A DNA stretch of 64,000 nt, taken from assembly GCF_007992095.1 (NCBI RefSeq), contig NZ_BJZP01000006.1:1-64000 (forward strand), read 5' to 3'. Position numbers and translations under genes: made by a program. The DNA comes from Paenirhizobium naphthalenivorans (GTDB lineage: Bacteria; Pseudomonadota; Alphaproteobacteria; Rhizobiales; Rhizobiaceae). This document shows positions 52,123-61,604 of this stretch, piece after piece (position 1 is the first letter of the stretch; every line of letters begins with the position of its first letter). A model generated the notes under the pieces. It was not told where the DNA came from. It searched no databases and was given only the letters and a program-made list of their open reading frames with translations.

Positions 52123-52268
52123 CCTTCCCTCTTCCGGACGGAGACGCCGCGCAACCGTCCAGAAACCGGACGCCCCAACGTGGGGACGCCGTGCCGCGTT
52201 AGGCGGATCTCGAAAATAAACAAATTTTTTCAACCGCTTGACGGAATCTCTCCCGCTGCGCCGCTGCG

Positions 52269-52284
52269 TGGAAGGGAACTTGCT
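52269..52284 (+). promoter_or_regulatory. Sigma-54 (-24/-12) promoter of the carboxylase operon
   Basis: TGGAAGGGAACTTGCT matches the TGGCACGN4TTGCW consensus at 10 of 12 defined positions, with the invariant GG and GC exactly ten bases apart. Transcription should start near 52295, 127 bases before the apcA ATG. A sigma-54 factor is encoded in the same locus. No enhancer-binding activator is present in the window. Confidence 0.7.
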
Positions 52285-52421
52285 TCACTTGTTTCTCGGG
52301 ACAGACGGTCCGGTATCGCGGGGAGGAGCCAGCCGCGCGCCGCGACCGCAAAGCCCGGCGCGAAGAACGCGCCGAACGGGCCGCAAGGCCCGCCTGACAG
52401 GAACGGGAGGAGAAATGCGCG

Positions 52422-54356
52422 ATGGCGTTGCAAATCAACATCGATAATGGCGGCACGCTGACCGACGTGTGCATCATGTCGGATGGCGGTGTAAAGAAAA
52501 CCAAGGTTCTGACCACCCCTTACGATCTTTCAAAGTGCTTCTTCGAAGGGCTGCAAAAGGCATCCGAAGTGGTCTATGGCGCGGCGGACGTGAAGAGGCT
52601 TCTCGAAGAGGTCGATCTCATCCGCTATTCCACGACGCAAGGCACCAACGCCATTTGCGAGCGTAAGGGGCCGAAGCTGGGCCTCATTCTCGACAGCGGT
52701 TCGACGACGCTTCCCGCAGCGTTGAAGGCGCACGATCCCGAGGTGTTCGAGGCGCTGGTGGGCGACCGCGTCAGCTTTATCGATCTTGCCAAGCTCGATG
52801 CGCCGGAAGCGGAGGTGGAGGTCGTCAAGGTCATCAACCAGCTCGCGGCGAGGGGCGCGAACCGCCTGGTTATCGCACTCGGCGGTGCGGGATTCCTTGA
52901 GGCTGAAGAGCGGGTGAAGAAGATCGTGCTGCGTAAATATCCGCGCCATCTTCTGGGGGCCGTTCCGGTTCTCTATACGTCGGATCTTACCTCCGACCGC
53001 AATCCGGGTCGCCGCGCCTGGTCCGCGCTCATCAATTCCTTTCTGCATCCTTCGATGGAAGCCTTCCTCTACAACGCCGAAAACCGGTTGAGGGAGTTCC
53101 GCACCAAGAACCCGCTGCTGATCTTCCGCAATGACGGCGATGCCTCGCGCGTGGCGAAGACGGTGGCGATCAAGACCTATTCGTCGGGTCCGCGTGGCGG
53201 CATGGAGGGCGTTAAGGCTTTTTCCGCGCTCTACGGTTTCCGTGATGCTGTGTCCATCGATGTCGGCGGGACCACAACCGACATTGGCCAGTGCACGGAC
53301 GGCAAGGTCGCCGAAATCCGGCGTGGTCACGTCGAGGGTATCAGCGTTTCCTTCCCGCTTTGCGAGATCATGAGCGCGGGGGCTGGTGGCAGTTCTATCT
53401 TCAAGGTCAAGGACGGTAAGATCGCCATCGGTCCGGAAAGCGTCGGCGCCCTGCCGGGGCCGGCCTGTTTCGGACGCGGCGGCAAGGAGGCGACGATCAC
53501 CGACGCCAGCCTGCTCGCTGGCCTGTTCGATCCGGCTTCCTATTTCGGTGGCGGCATGGGGCTGGATCTCGCCCGCGCCGAAGCCGCCGTTCGTAGCAAT
53601 ATCGCCGAGCCGCTGGGCGTCGATCTCGATACGGCGATCCTCGCCATGTCGGATGCCTTCGAGGCGAAGATTGCCGAGGAACTGCACCGCTTCACGCGGA
53701 TCGGACCGGACACGGTGATGCTGGCCTTCGGTGGTGCTGGACCGCTCAATGCCTGCGGTGTGGCCGAGAAGGCAGGCATCCGACGGGTTGCCGTGCCGGC
53801 CATGGCGGCGGTGTTTTCCGCCTATGGCATCGGTTCCTGCGATGTTTCGCAGGGCTATGCGGCGACGCTTGAGGACCGCTCGACGGCAGGGCTCGCCACA
53901 GCCCTCGACGCGCTGAAACGCAAGGCCGCCCGCGACATGTTCGCCGAAGGCTTCGAGGAGGGCAGTTATGTGGTCTCGGCCCGTCTCGTCACCGAGACGC
54001 CGGAGGGCGAGAAGGTCTTCCCGCTGGGCGACAAGCCCGAGTTTCCGGCCGCGCTGGCAAGCGCTTCAACGGTCGAACTGGAGCTGACGGCGGTGAAAAG
54101 CCTGCGCCAGGACGAGACGCGTCACGTCGGCTTCCCGCGTAAGGCCGAAGCGAAGGCCGATGGCCAGCGCAAGGTTCTGGTGGTCGACAAGGGCCGCATC
54201 GAGCTGCCGGTCTATCGCCTCGCTTCGATGGCGCCGGGCGACCATGCCGCCGGTCCCGCCATCCTCGAGGAGGACTATTTCACTGCCCGCGTGCCGGCGG
54301 GCTGGGGCTTCGTCGTCTCGGAGGCGGGCGACATCATTCTGGAACGGGAGGACTGA
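52422..54356 (+). CDS. apcA: Ketone carboxylase subunit, HyuA-like (ApcA type)
   Basis: This 644-residue protein belongs to the hydantoinase A/oxoprolinase family. The start (MALQINIDNGGTLTDVC) follows GGGAGGAG. The N-terminal half has the ATPase-like INIDNGGTLTDV and the middle SIDVGGTTTDIGQ; GAGGSSIF and AFGGAGPLNACG follow. In acetophenone carboxylase the A and C subunits are two such chains, A being the shorter (about 70 kDa), exactly as here. The enzyme uses ATP to carboxylate a ketone. Five bases separate it from the next gene. Confidence 0.85.
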   Translation: MALQINIDNGGTLTDVCIMSDGGVKKTKVLTTPYDLSKCFFEGLQKASEVVYGAADVKRLLEEVDLIRYSTTQGTNAICERKGPKLGLILDSGSTTLPAALKAHDPEVFEALVGDRVSFIDLAKLDAPEAEVEVVKVINQLAARGANRLVIALGGAGFLEAEERVKKIVLRKYPRHLLGAVPVLYTSDLTSDRNPGRRAWSALINSFLHPSMEAFLYNAENRLREFRTKNPLLIFRNDGDASRVAKTVAIKTYSSGPRGGMEGVKAFSALYGFRDAVSIDVGGTTTDIGQCTDGKVAEIRRGHVEGISVSFPLCEIMSAGAGGSSIFKVKDGKIAIGPESVGALPGPACFGRGGKEATITDASLLAGLFDPASYFGGGMGLDLARAEAAVRSNIAEPLGVDLDTAILAMSDAFEAKIAEELHRFTRIGPDTVMLAFGGAGPLNACGVAEKAGIRRVAVPAMAAVFSAYGIGSCDVSQGYAATLEDRSTAGLATALDALKRKAARDMFAEGFEEGSYVVSARLVTETPEGEKVFPLGDKPEFPAALASASTVELELTAVKSLRQDETRHVGFPRKAEAKADGQRKVLVVDKGRIELPVYRLASMAPGDHAAGPAILEEDYFTARVPAGWGFVVSEAGDIILERED

Positions 54357-54360
54357 CCAT

Positions 54361-54759
54361 ATGAAAATTCCGATGACCGAATATCTCCGCATCGATCTCG
54401 AGACGGAGAAATGGGAATGCCGGGTGTGCGATCACGAGATCGCACCCGCTGAGGGCAACTACAAGGAAGGGCTGCTGGTTCACAACCGCGATCCGCGTGA
54501 GATCCATCCGCCGATCATCGACCCGGATCGCTACCGCTTCACCTTCAGCCCGGACCCGGAATGGGTGCGCATCCTCGAATTCTGCTGCCCGAACTGCGGC
54601 ACGCAGGTGGAAACGGAATACGCCATTCCCGGCCATCCGCCGCTGCACGACATGCAGGTCGATGTGCCCGCGTTGAAGGCCCAATGGGCGAAGCGCGGCC
54701 CGGACATGCTGCCGGACGCCGGCCCTGCCGTCGTGCCCGGACGCGGCCACGGCCACTGA
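54361..54759 (+). CDS. apcB: Ketone carboxylase small subunit (ApcB, acetone carboxylase gamma family)
   Basis: This 132-residue protein has two pairs of cysteines, WECRVCDHE near residue 20 and FCCPNCGTQVE near 78, as in the acetone carboxylase gamma family. They probably bind a metal. The segment VHNRDPREIHPPII is also typical. It lies second in the operon, the place of ApcB in the acetophenone carboxylase of Aromatoleum aromaticum. The presence of this subunit separates the complex from hydantoinases and 5-oxoprolinases and makes a carboxylase the best reading. Confidence 0.88.
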   Translation: MKIPMTEYLRIDLETEKWECRVCDHEIAPAEGNYKEGLLVHNRDPREIHPPIIDPDRYRFTFSPDPEWVRILEFCCPNCGTQVETEYAIPGHPPLHDMQVDVPALKAQWAKRGPDMLPDAGPAVVPGRGHGH

Positions 54760-54861
54760 TGCCGGCGCCCCGCGCAATGGGGTGCGGGGGTCAGAATATT
54801 CTAAGGGGCGCGCTTGCCGGGGAGGGCGGCGCGGTCCCCTTGAGAAAGATAGGGAGCGAGA

Positions 54862-57018
54862 ATGAAACGCGTATCCGTTGATATCGGTGGCACCTTCACC
54901 GACTGCTTTGTCGTCTGGGGCCAGCAATATATCGAGACCAAGGCGCTGACGACGCATCACAATCTGGCCATGGGCTTCAACGAGGCCCTCGGCAAGGCCT
55001 GCTCCGTGCTGGGGCTGGAACTGGAGCAGATCCTGCAATCGGTGGACAGCGTGCGCTATGCCACCACGCTCGGCACCAACGCGCTGATCGAGCACAAGGG
55101 GCCGAAGATCGGCATGCTGGTGACGGCGGGTTACGAGGCGACCGTGCCTCTCAGCCGCGCCCGTGGCTATGGTGAGGGTCTCGACAATCTCGGCCAGCAG
55201 GACATGCCGAACGCCCAGCGTCCCGATCCGCTGGTCGAGCCGCATATGATCCGCGGCATCCGCGAGCGGCTTGATTTCCAGGGCGAGCTTGTCATGCCGC
55301 TGGATGAGGAGGACGTGCGCCGCCAGCTTCGTGAGCTGGTGGACCGTGGCGCGCAGATCATCGTCGTGGCGTTGGTCAATGCCGTGGTAAACCCGGAGCA
55401 CGAGCAGCGCATCGAGGAGATCGTGCTCGAGGAATACCCCTCGCATCTGCTTGGCGCGATCCCGGTGATCCTGTCGCATCAGGTGGCCGGCCGAAAGGGC
55501 GAATATGTGCGCGCCACCTCGGCCATTGTCGACGGCTATCTGCATTCGACCATGTACCACGCGCTGTCGGCGCTGGAGCAGAACCTGCGCACGCACAAAT
55601 ACGATAAGCCGATGCTGGTCATCCACAACTCCGGCGGCATGGCCCAGCTCAACTCCACCGATGCGCTCCAGACCATCCATTCCGGTCCGGTCTCGGGCAT
55701 CGGCGCGTCCGAGCATCTTGCCATGCAGGCCAGCCTCGGCAATGTCGTCGCCACCGACATGGGCGGCACGTCCTACGACATCGGCATCGTCGTCGAAGGC
55801 GGGGTGAAACACTACGACTTCAATCCGGTCATCGACCGCTGGCTGGTGTCGGTGCCGATGGTCCATCTCGTCACGCTCGGCGCCGGCGGCGGTTCCATCG
55901 CTTCCTATGATCGCATGTACAAGACGGTGAAATGCGGCCCGGAAAGCGCCGGCTCCGATCCGGGCCCGGCCTGCTATGACCGCGGCGGTCTGCGCCCGAC
56001 CGTGACCGACGCCGACCTTCTGCTCGGTTATCTCGATGCGGCCAATTATGCCGGTGGCTCGATCCCGCTCAATCCGCGCCGCGCCAAGGCGGCCATCGAG
56101 GACGCGCTGTGCGACGAACTCGATTGCTCGGTCGTCGAGGCGGCGAAGCTGATCCGCGAGAAGGTGGACGACAACATGGCGAACGGTCTCTTCACCGAGC
56201 TGCGTGCCAGGGGATACGACCCCAAGGACTTCACCATGCTGGCCTATGGCGGCAACGGGCCGCTGCATTGCTGCGGCATCGCCCAGAACCTCAATATCGA
56301 CCGCATTCTGGCGCCGCCACTCTCGTCCGTGTTCTCAGCGGTCGGCGCGGGCAATATGCACCAGCTCCATATCCATGAGCAGTCGCTCTACATGGTGCTC
56401 TACGACAGCAACACGCGCCACATCTTCGACGATTACGATCGCTTCAACACCATCGTCGCTGAGCTGAAAGAAAAGGGCCGTCAGGATCTGCTGCGTCAGG
56501 GAGTACCGCTGGAAGACATCCATCACGATCTGGAACTGGACATGCGCTACGGCAACCAGCTCGTGCAGACCACGGCGGTTATTCCCAAGCATGAGGTGTT
56601 TGGGCCGGGCGATGTCTTGTCGATCATCTCGCAGTTCTCGGCCGACTACGGCAAGCGCTTCGGCGAGGGGTCGCAGGCACCGGAAGCGGGCATCCGCATC
56701 AATACGATCCGCGTCGCTTCCTATGCCCGGCATGAGACGGTCCAGTTCGAGGACATCAAGCCGGTTCCGAAGCCCGAGCGCACAGCGCCGCCCGCGCCCT
56801 CGAGTCATCGCACCTGCCATTTCGTCGGTCATGACGGGCCGTTCGAAACACCGGTCTGGGCGCGCAAGGATCTGGAGCCCGGCATCGAGATTGCAGGTCC
56901 GGCGATTGTCGCCTCGGAGGTCACGACCTTCCTCGTCAATCCCGGCTGGACCTATGTGACGGCGAAGCAAGGGGCCTCCTGGTTCCTGCGCAACGAAAGC
57001 GCCGTCACCCGCCACTGA
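54862..57018 (+). CDS. apcC: Ketone carboxylase HyuA-like subunit (ApcC type)
   Basis: This 718-residue hydantoinase A-family protein starts MKRVSVDIGGTFTDCFVVWG. Further motifs are TTLGTNALIEHKGPKIG, IHSGPVSGIGASEHLA, ATDMGGTSYDIGIV, TLGAGGGSIA and YGGNGPLHCCGIA. It is the longer partner of ApcA and matches the acetone/acetophenone carboxylase beta-type chain in length. It should bind ATP and activate the ketone or bicarbonate as a phosphorylated intermediate. GGGAGCGAG precedes the start; a 102-base gap from apcB has no clear terminator. Confidence 0.88.
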   Translation: MKRVSVDIGGTFTDCFVVWGQQYIETKALTTHHNLAMGFNEALGKACSVLGLELEQILQSVDSVRYATTLGTNALIEHKGPKIGMLVTAGYEATVPLSRARGYGEGLDNLGQQDMPNAQRPDPLVEPHMIRGIRERLDFQGELVMPLDEEDVRRQLRELVDRGAQIIVVALVNAVVNPEHEQRIEEIVLEEYPSHLLGAIPVILSHQVAGRKGEYVRATSAIVDGYLHSTMYHALSALEQNLRTHKYDKPMLVIHNSGGMAQLNSTDALQTIHSGPVSGIGASEHLAMQASLGNVVATDMGGTSYDIGIVVEGGVKHYDFNPVIDRWLVSVPMVHLVTLGAGGGSIASYDRMYKTVKCGPESAGSDPGPACYDRGGLRPTVTDADLLLGYLDAANYAGGSIPLNPRRAKAAIEDALCDELDCSVVEAAKLIREKVDDNMANGLFTELRARGYDPKDFTMLAYGGNGPLHCCGIAQNLNIDRILAPPLSSVFSAVGAGNMHQLHIHEQSLYMVLYDSNTRHIFDDYDRFNTIVAELKEKGRQDLLRQGVPLEDIHHDLELDMRYGNQLVQTTAVIPKHEVFGPGDVLSIISQFSADYGKRFGEGSQAPEAGIRINTIRVASYARHETVQFEDIKPVPKPERTAPPAPSSHRTCHFVGHDGPFETPVWARKDLEPGIEIAGPAIVASEVTTFLVNPGWTYVTAKQGASWFLRNESAVTRH

Positions 57019-57081
57019 AAGGCCAGCCCGGCGCGGGAGGAGCGCCGGGCCCAACGCCCAACCCGACTGGAGGAGAATTCC

Positions 57082-59352
57082 ATGAACAAGATCGACATAC
57101 GGGCCAAGACGCCCTCACTCGAAGAGATGAACCTCATCAAGAAGTTCCTCGACGACACCACGCTGTTCCTCGGACCCGATCCGGAGATCATGCAGAACCA
57201 CGACCTGATGCCGCGCACCGCACAGGAAAACGAGGCCATCACAAAGGTCTCCGACAGCCACATCGTCGCCAAGATCCGCGACCGCATCCAGTCTGGCTGC
57301 GATGAAGGCTATGAGATGGTCGAGCAGATGGGCGCGGCCCCCGGCGCCAAGTGGGGCGACGTCATCACCGGTGTCTATTCGGCGTCCGGCGACCTTGCCA
57401 TCGCCTCGGCCGGCGGCGTGCTGATCTTCTCGGCGCTCGTTCACCACCCGATCAAGTTCATCATCAAGAACTGGATGAACGACCCGACGGTGGGCGTGAA
57501 GGAGGGCGACGGCTTCATCCACAACGACAGCCGTTATGGGAACGTCCACAACACCGACCAGTCGATGATCCTGCCGATCTTCCATAAGGGAAAGCTGGTC
57601 TGCTGGGTGGCGTCGACCGTGCACGAAGGCGAAAACGGTGCCATCGAGCCGGGCGGCATGCCCTCGATGGCGGAAAGCCCGTCCGACGAGGGGCTGAAGA
57701 TGTCGCCCTTCAAGGTGGTCGAGAACTATCAGATCAAGCGCGACATTCTCACCTTCCTGCAAAATTCGGTACGTGAACCGAAGCTGCAATACGAAGACAT
57801 GAAGGTGAAGCTCTTCGCCTGCCTGCGCATCAAGCAGCGCATCGAGGAGACGCTGAACTCCGACGGTCCGGAAGCGCTGGTCTCGACCCTGCGTCTGACG
57901 ATGGAAAACGTTCGCGCCGAAGTGAAACGCCGCATTTCCGAATGGCCGGACATGACGGTGAGAACCTACATCATTCAGGATTCGACGCTGCGTGAGAACT
58001 GCGTGGTCAAGATCAACTGCAAGCTGACCAAGACCGGCGACCGGCTGATCTTCGACTTCCGGGGATCGTCGCCGGAATTCACCAACCGCGCCACCAATAC
58101 CATCGTCGCCGGGCTGAAGGGCATGCTGGCGCAGGTCTTCCTGTGCTACGTCTGGCCCGACCTGCCGCGCGGTCAGGCGGCCTTCGCGCCGATCGAGGTG
58201 ATCACCGACCCGCATTCGATCGTCAATTGCTCCTATGACGCGCCGAACTCACAGTCGTTGATGTCGATCTTCACCGGCTTCACCGCCGGCCAGCATGCGG
58301 TGGCGAAGTTCCTGTATTCCTGCCCGGCGAAGTACACCAAGGTCCATGCCCCGACCTTCAACATGATCAACACCTTCATCTGGGGCGGGGTCAGCCAGCA
58401 TGGCGAAACGCTCGGCAATCTCTGCGCCGACCTGAACGGCATGGGTGCCGGCGCGCGGGTGGACCGTGACGGCGAGCATGCGCTGGCGCCGATCTTCGCC
58501 ACCATGGCCGATATCGGCGAGCAGGAGCTGAATGAGGAGGAAGTGCCCTTCCTCCAGCTCGTTTCCAAGAAGATGACGCGCGACGCCATCGCGCCCGGCA
58601 AGTATCGCGGCGGCCAGGGCTACACGATGATGGTCGCCACCAAGGACAGCGAGCAGTGGGGCTTCATGACCACCGCCGAGGGCGCGAAGATCCCGCCGCT
58701 TCAGGGCCTCTTCGGCGGCTATGCCTGCGGCACCTATCCGCTGTGCAAGGTGCAGGATGTCGACGTCTACGACGTGCTGCTGAACGAGCCGGAGAAGTTC
58801 CGCCACTCGATCGAGGAGATCATGAATGAGCAGCCCTTCGACGGGGCGAAATACACCACCCATCACATGGGCATGGGCTTCGACATCTCGAAGCGGGGCG
58901 AGCTTTACATGATCAGCCAGGGCGCGGGTGCGGGTTATGGCGACTTGCTTGAACGCGATCCGGTGGGTGTCATCCGCGATATCGAGGAAGGTCTCATGTC
59001 GCCGGAGGTGGCAGCCCGGCTCTACAAGGTGGTCTTCGATCCGGCGACACTGGCCATCGATTTCGATGCGACGGAGAAGGCTCGCGCCGACGAGCGCAAG
59101 GCGCGCATCGCCCGCTCCGTGCCCTATTCGGAGTTCGTCAAGGGGTGGAACAAGCCGAAGCCACCGACCCATCTCCAGTATTTCGGTTGCTGGGGCGATG
59201 ACGTCGGCACGCTCTATATGGGCTCTCCGGAAAAGACCCGGCGCGGCGACGAGCCGAGGCCGAACTACATGACGCACCCCAAGGATGTGCGCATTGCCGA
59301 GCTGGAATCGCGTCTGGCCGCCCTTGGTGCGATGGGAGGCGAAAAGCAATGA
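57082..59352 (+). CDS. apcD: Ketone carboxylase HyuB-like subunit (ApcD type)
   Basis: This 756-residue protein is of the hydantoinase B family. Visible segments are GDVITGVYSASGDLAIASAG near residue 95, DGFIHNDSRYGNVHNTDQ, RLIFDFRGSSPEFTNRATNT and PGKYRGGQGYTM. It is the alpha-type chain that carries the carboxylation site in acetone and acetophenone carboxylases. It overlaps the last subunit gene by four bases (ATGA), so the two are translated together. A GGAGGAG lies just before its ATG. Confidence 0.9.
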   Translation: MNKIDIRAKTPSLEEMNLIKKFLDDTTLFLGPDPEIMQNHDLMPRTAQENEAITKVSDSHIVAKIRDRIQSGCDEGYEMVEQMGAAPGAKWGDVITGVYSASGDLAIASAGGVLIFSALVHHPIKFIIKNWMNDPTVGVKEGDGFIHNDSRYGNVHNTDQSMILPIFHKGKLVCWVASTVHEGENGAIEPGGMPSMAESPSDEGLKMSPFKVVENYQIKRDILTFLQNSVREPKLQYEDMKVKLFACLRIKQRIEETLNSDGPEALVSTLRLTMENVRAEVKRRISEWPDMTVRTYIIQDSTLRENCVVKINCKLTKTGDRLIFDFRGSSPEFTNRATNTIVAGLKGMLAQVFLCYVWPDLPRGQAAFAPIEVITDPHSIVNCSYDAPNSQSLMSIFTGFTAGQHAVAKFLYSCPAKYTKVHAPTFNMINTFIWGGVSQHGETLGNLCADLNGMGAGARVDRDGEHALAPIFATMADIGEQELNEEEVPFLQLVSKKMTRDAIAPGKYRGGQGYTMMVATKDSEQWGFMTTAEGAKIPPLQGLFGGYACGTYPLCKVQDVDVYDVLLNEPEKFRHSIEEIMNEQPFDGAKYTTHHMGMGFDISKRGELYMISQGAGAGYGDLLERDPVGVIRDIEEGLMSPEVAARLYKVVFDPATLAIDFDATEKARADERKARIARSVPYSEFVKGWNKPKPPTHLQYFGCWGDDVGTLYMGSPEKTRRGDEPRPNYMTHPKDVRIAELESRLAALGAMGGEKQ

Positions 59353-60176
59353 GCATAAGCCTCGCGGATATGCTGCCCGGAGGTCCGGGCGCGAACCGTC
59401 TGCGGGTCTGGCTGGAGTCGTCGGGCTATGCCCGGCGGCTCCTTCTCGGTCCTGAGGGAGATCCCTGGGCGGAAGGGGCGGCGAAATATCTCTCCTTCTT
59501 CTCACAGGCGCGCGGCCTGCTGCGTGATGATGTCGCCGTCGTTCCCGTCGGCGATCTTTACCGGTCATGGATCGCGCGTTATCCGGGGCTGGCCGTGGAG
59601 ATGGCCGCCAAGAAGCGCGCAACCTTTCCGCTCCGCCGCATGCTGGAGGAGGAGGGGCCGCGCAAGCTTCTGGACGAGGTGGCGGAGGCGGTGGCGGCCA
59701 ATCTTCAGGGGCAGGTTCCCATGGTTCTCGCCATGCCGTCGCCTGCTGTCTGGCTCGATGAGGCGCAACGCATGGTCGGGCGTGAACCCGAAGAGCGCGA
59801 CGACGACGCGGTGGAGGACGCGGCGATGTATATCGCCGATTTCGTCCGCTGCGTGGCCGCGCGGCCGGTTGGTGGCTTGCTGATCGAGGAGGCCGAGACC
59901 GCGCCCGGTCCGGCGGACCGCTATGCGCCGGTGTTCAATGCCGCCCGCCATTATCGTTGGGCCGTGGTCGGGCGCGGCGTTCGTCCGGGGCAGGAAGCCC
60001 TGTTCGATGCGGTGATCGGCGGCGGCGATGGGGTGCAGGGCCAGGACGTCAGTGTTCCGCTCTTTGCCGGTGGTGAGCTGCCGGAAGACGGCGCCGCGCA
60101 ATTTCGCTATGCCCGCATTCCGCCCGGCCATCCGCCGGAAGCTGTGCTCGACGCGCTGGTACGGATGCGCGCCTGA
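59349..60176 (+). CDS. apcE: Ketone carboxylase epsilon-type subunit (ApcE type)
   Basis: This 275-residue protein is not a hydantoinase relative. It starts MSISLADMLPGGPGANRLRV and has YPGLAVEMAAKKRATFPLRR and VPMVLAMPSPAVWLDEAQ, segments that suggest a TIM-barrel fold. A fifth subunit of this size occurs in the acetophenone carboxylase operon and not in acetone carboxylase. Its presence here is the main reason to prefer the acetophenone-type complex. The exact role of the subunit is not clear; in the studied enzyme it completes the active complex. Confidence 0.78.
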   Translation: MSISLADMLPGGPGANRLRVWLESSGYARRLLLGPEGDPWAEGAAKYLSFFSQARGLLRDDVAVVPVGDLYRSWIARYPGLAVEMAAKKRATFPLRRMLEEEGPRKLLDEVAEAVAANLQGQVPMVLAMPSPAVWLDEAQRMVGREPEERDDDAVEDAAMYIADFVRCVAARPVGGLLIEEAETAPGPADRYAPVFNAARHYRWAVVGRGVRPGQEALFDAVIGGGDGVQGQDVSVPLFAGGELPEDGAAQFRYARIPPGHPPEAVLDALVRMRA

Positions 60177-60200
60177 CGTTTCCTCCACCGTCACGCGCGT

Positions 60201-60240
60201 AGGAAAGCCGGGACCGCAAGGCCCCGGCTTTCCTGTGTCT
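60201..60240. terminator. Bidirectional terminator between apcE and the CoA-transferase genes
   Basis: AGGAAAGCCGGG (60201-60212) pairs perfectly with CCCGGCTTTCCT (60223-60234) around a ten-base loop. It lies between two converging operons. T runs are short. Confidence 0.7.
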
Positions 60241-60252
60241 GCGGTCGGCTTG

Positions 60253-60882
60253 TCAGTCGACGATGGTCGCTTGGGTGGCGGCGCGAAGCTCGGCCTCGCT
60301 GATGCCGTCTGCAAGCTCGACGATCTTCAAGCCGCCTTCGACCACGTCGAGCACGCCGAGATTGGTGATGATCCGGTCCACGACCCGCGTGCCTGTGAGC
60401 GGCAGGGTGCACGCCTTCAGCACCTTGGATTCGCCTTTCTTGTTGGCGTGTTCCATCAGCACGACGACGCGACCGACGCCGGCGACGAGATCCATCGCCC
60501 CGCCCATGCCTTTGGCAAGCTTGCCGGGGATCATCCAGTTGGCGAGGTCGCCGGTTTCGCTGACCTCCATTGCCCCGAGGATCGCCATGGCGATCTTGCC
60601 GCCGCGGATCATGGCGAAGGATGTGGCTGAATCGAAATAGGCCGTGTTCGGCATTTCCGAAACCGTCTGCTTGCCGGCATTGATGAGGTCGGCATCCTCC
60701 TCGCCAGCATAGGGGAAAGGTCCGATGCCAAGCATTCCATTTTCCGATTGCAGCGTCACCGATACGCCTTCGGGAATGAAGTTCGGCACCAGGGTCGGAA
60801 TGCCGATGCCGAGATTGACATAGGTCCCGTCGACGAGTTCGAGCGCGGCGCGTGCCGCCATCTGGTTGCGGTCCCAGGCCAT
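60253..60882 (-). CDS. 3-oxoacid CoA-transferase, subunit B
   Basis: The start at 60882 ([16 protein letters not shown]) overlaps the end of subunit A as TGATG and follows GAGGGAGG. The 209-residue protein has the catalytic Glu in [14 protein letters not shown] and the family segment [15 protein letters not shown]. With subunit A it should move CoA from succinyl-CoA or acetyl-CoA to a 3-oxoacid. In this locus the natural acceptor is the product of the carboxylase. A bidirectional terminator follows. Confidence 0.92.
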   Translation of the reverse strand: MAWDRNQMAARAALELVDGTYVNLGIGIPTLVPNFIPEGVSVTLQSENGMLGIGPFPYAGEEDADLINAGKQTVSEMPNTAYFDSATSFAMIRGGKIAMAILGAMEVSETGDLANWMIPGKLAKGMGGAMDLVAGVGRVVVLMEHANKKGESKVLKACTLPLTGTRVVDRIITNLGVLDVVEGGLKIVELADGISEAELRAATQATIVD

Positions 60883-61604
60883 CAAGCATCCTCCCTCTGA
60901 CGAACCGTGCGTTTTTCGATGCGCTTTTCGTGCGCACCCTGAATGAGGCGCTGCACATAGACGCCGGGCAAATGGATGTGATCCGGATCGAGGCTGCCAG
61001 TCGGCACGATCTCCTCGACCTCCATCACGCAGACCTTGCCGCACATCGCCGCTGGCGCGTTGAAGTTGCGCGCTGTCTTGCGGAATACGGCGTTTCCGGC
61101 CTCATCCGCTTTCCAGGCTTTGACGATGGCGAGATCGGCGACCAGACCCCGTTCCAGGACATAGGTCTCACCGTCGAATTGTTTGTGCTCCTTGCCTTCG
61201 GCGATCACCGTGCCGACGCCCGTTTTCGTGTAGAAGCCGGGAATGCCGGCACCGCCGGCGCGCATGCGCTCGGCCAGCGTTCCCTGCGGGTTGAACTCGA
61301 TTTCCAGTTCGCCGGCGAGATATTGCCGCATGAATTCGGCGTTCTCGCCCACATAGGAGGCGATCATCCGGCGGATCTGCCGGGTGTCGAGCAGCTTGCC
61401 AAGACCGAAATGATCAACCCCGCAATTATTGGCGGCAACAATGATGTCCTGCACGCCGCTTTCCACCAGCGCATCGATCAGATGTTCCGGAATGCCGCAG
61501 AGGCCGAAGCCGCCTGCCGCAATGGTCATGCCGTCGAACAGGAGCCCATCGAGCGCCTGCCTCGCCGAGCCATAGATTTTTCTCCCGCTTGCGGGTCGTG
61601 TCAT
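60882..61604 (-). CDS. 3-oxoacid CoA-transferase, subunit A
   Basis: This 240-residue protein has [20 protein letters not shown] near residue 22, [11 protein letters not shown] and [15 protein letters not shown], all typical of the SCOT/AtoD alpha subunit. It begins within the stop codon of the sigma-54 gene (ATGA overlap) and is followed by subunit B, so all three are one transcript. The pair provides a second way, beside the AMP-forming ligase, to activate the 3-oxoacid. Confidence 0.92.
   Translation of the reverse strand: MTRPASGRKIYGSARQALDGLLFDGMTIAAGGFGLCGIPEHLIDALVESGVQDIIVAANNCGVDHFGLGKLLDTRQIRRMIASYVGENAEFMRQYLAGELEIEFNPQGTLAERMRAGGAGIPGFYTKTGVGTVIAEGKEHKQFDGETYVLERGLVADLAIVKAWKADEAGNAVFRKTARNFNAPAAMCGKVCVMEVEEIVPTGSLDPDHIHLPGVYVQRLIQGAHEKRIEKRTVRQREDA

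Noticed and set aside
54334-56268. A 644-codon minus-strand frame opposite apcB and apcC
   Set aside because: Composition is His/Arg/Gly-rich and typical of an antisense shadow.
52422-60176. Hydantoinase or 5-oxoprolinase as the identity of the HyuA/HyuB genes
   Set aside because: The acetone carboxylase gamma-type subunit and the extra ApcE-like gene, in the ApcABCDE order, fit a ketone carboxylase better.
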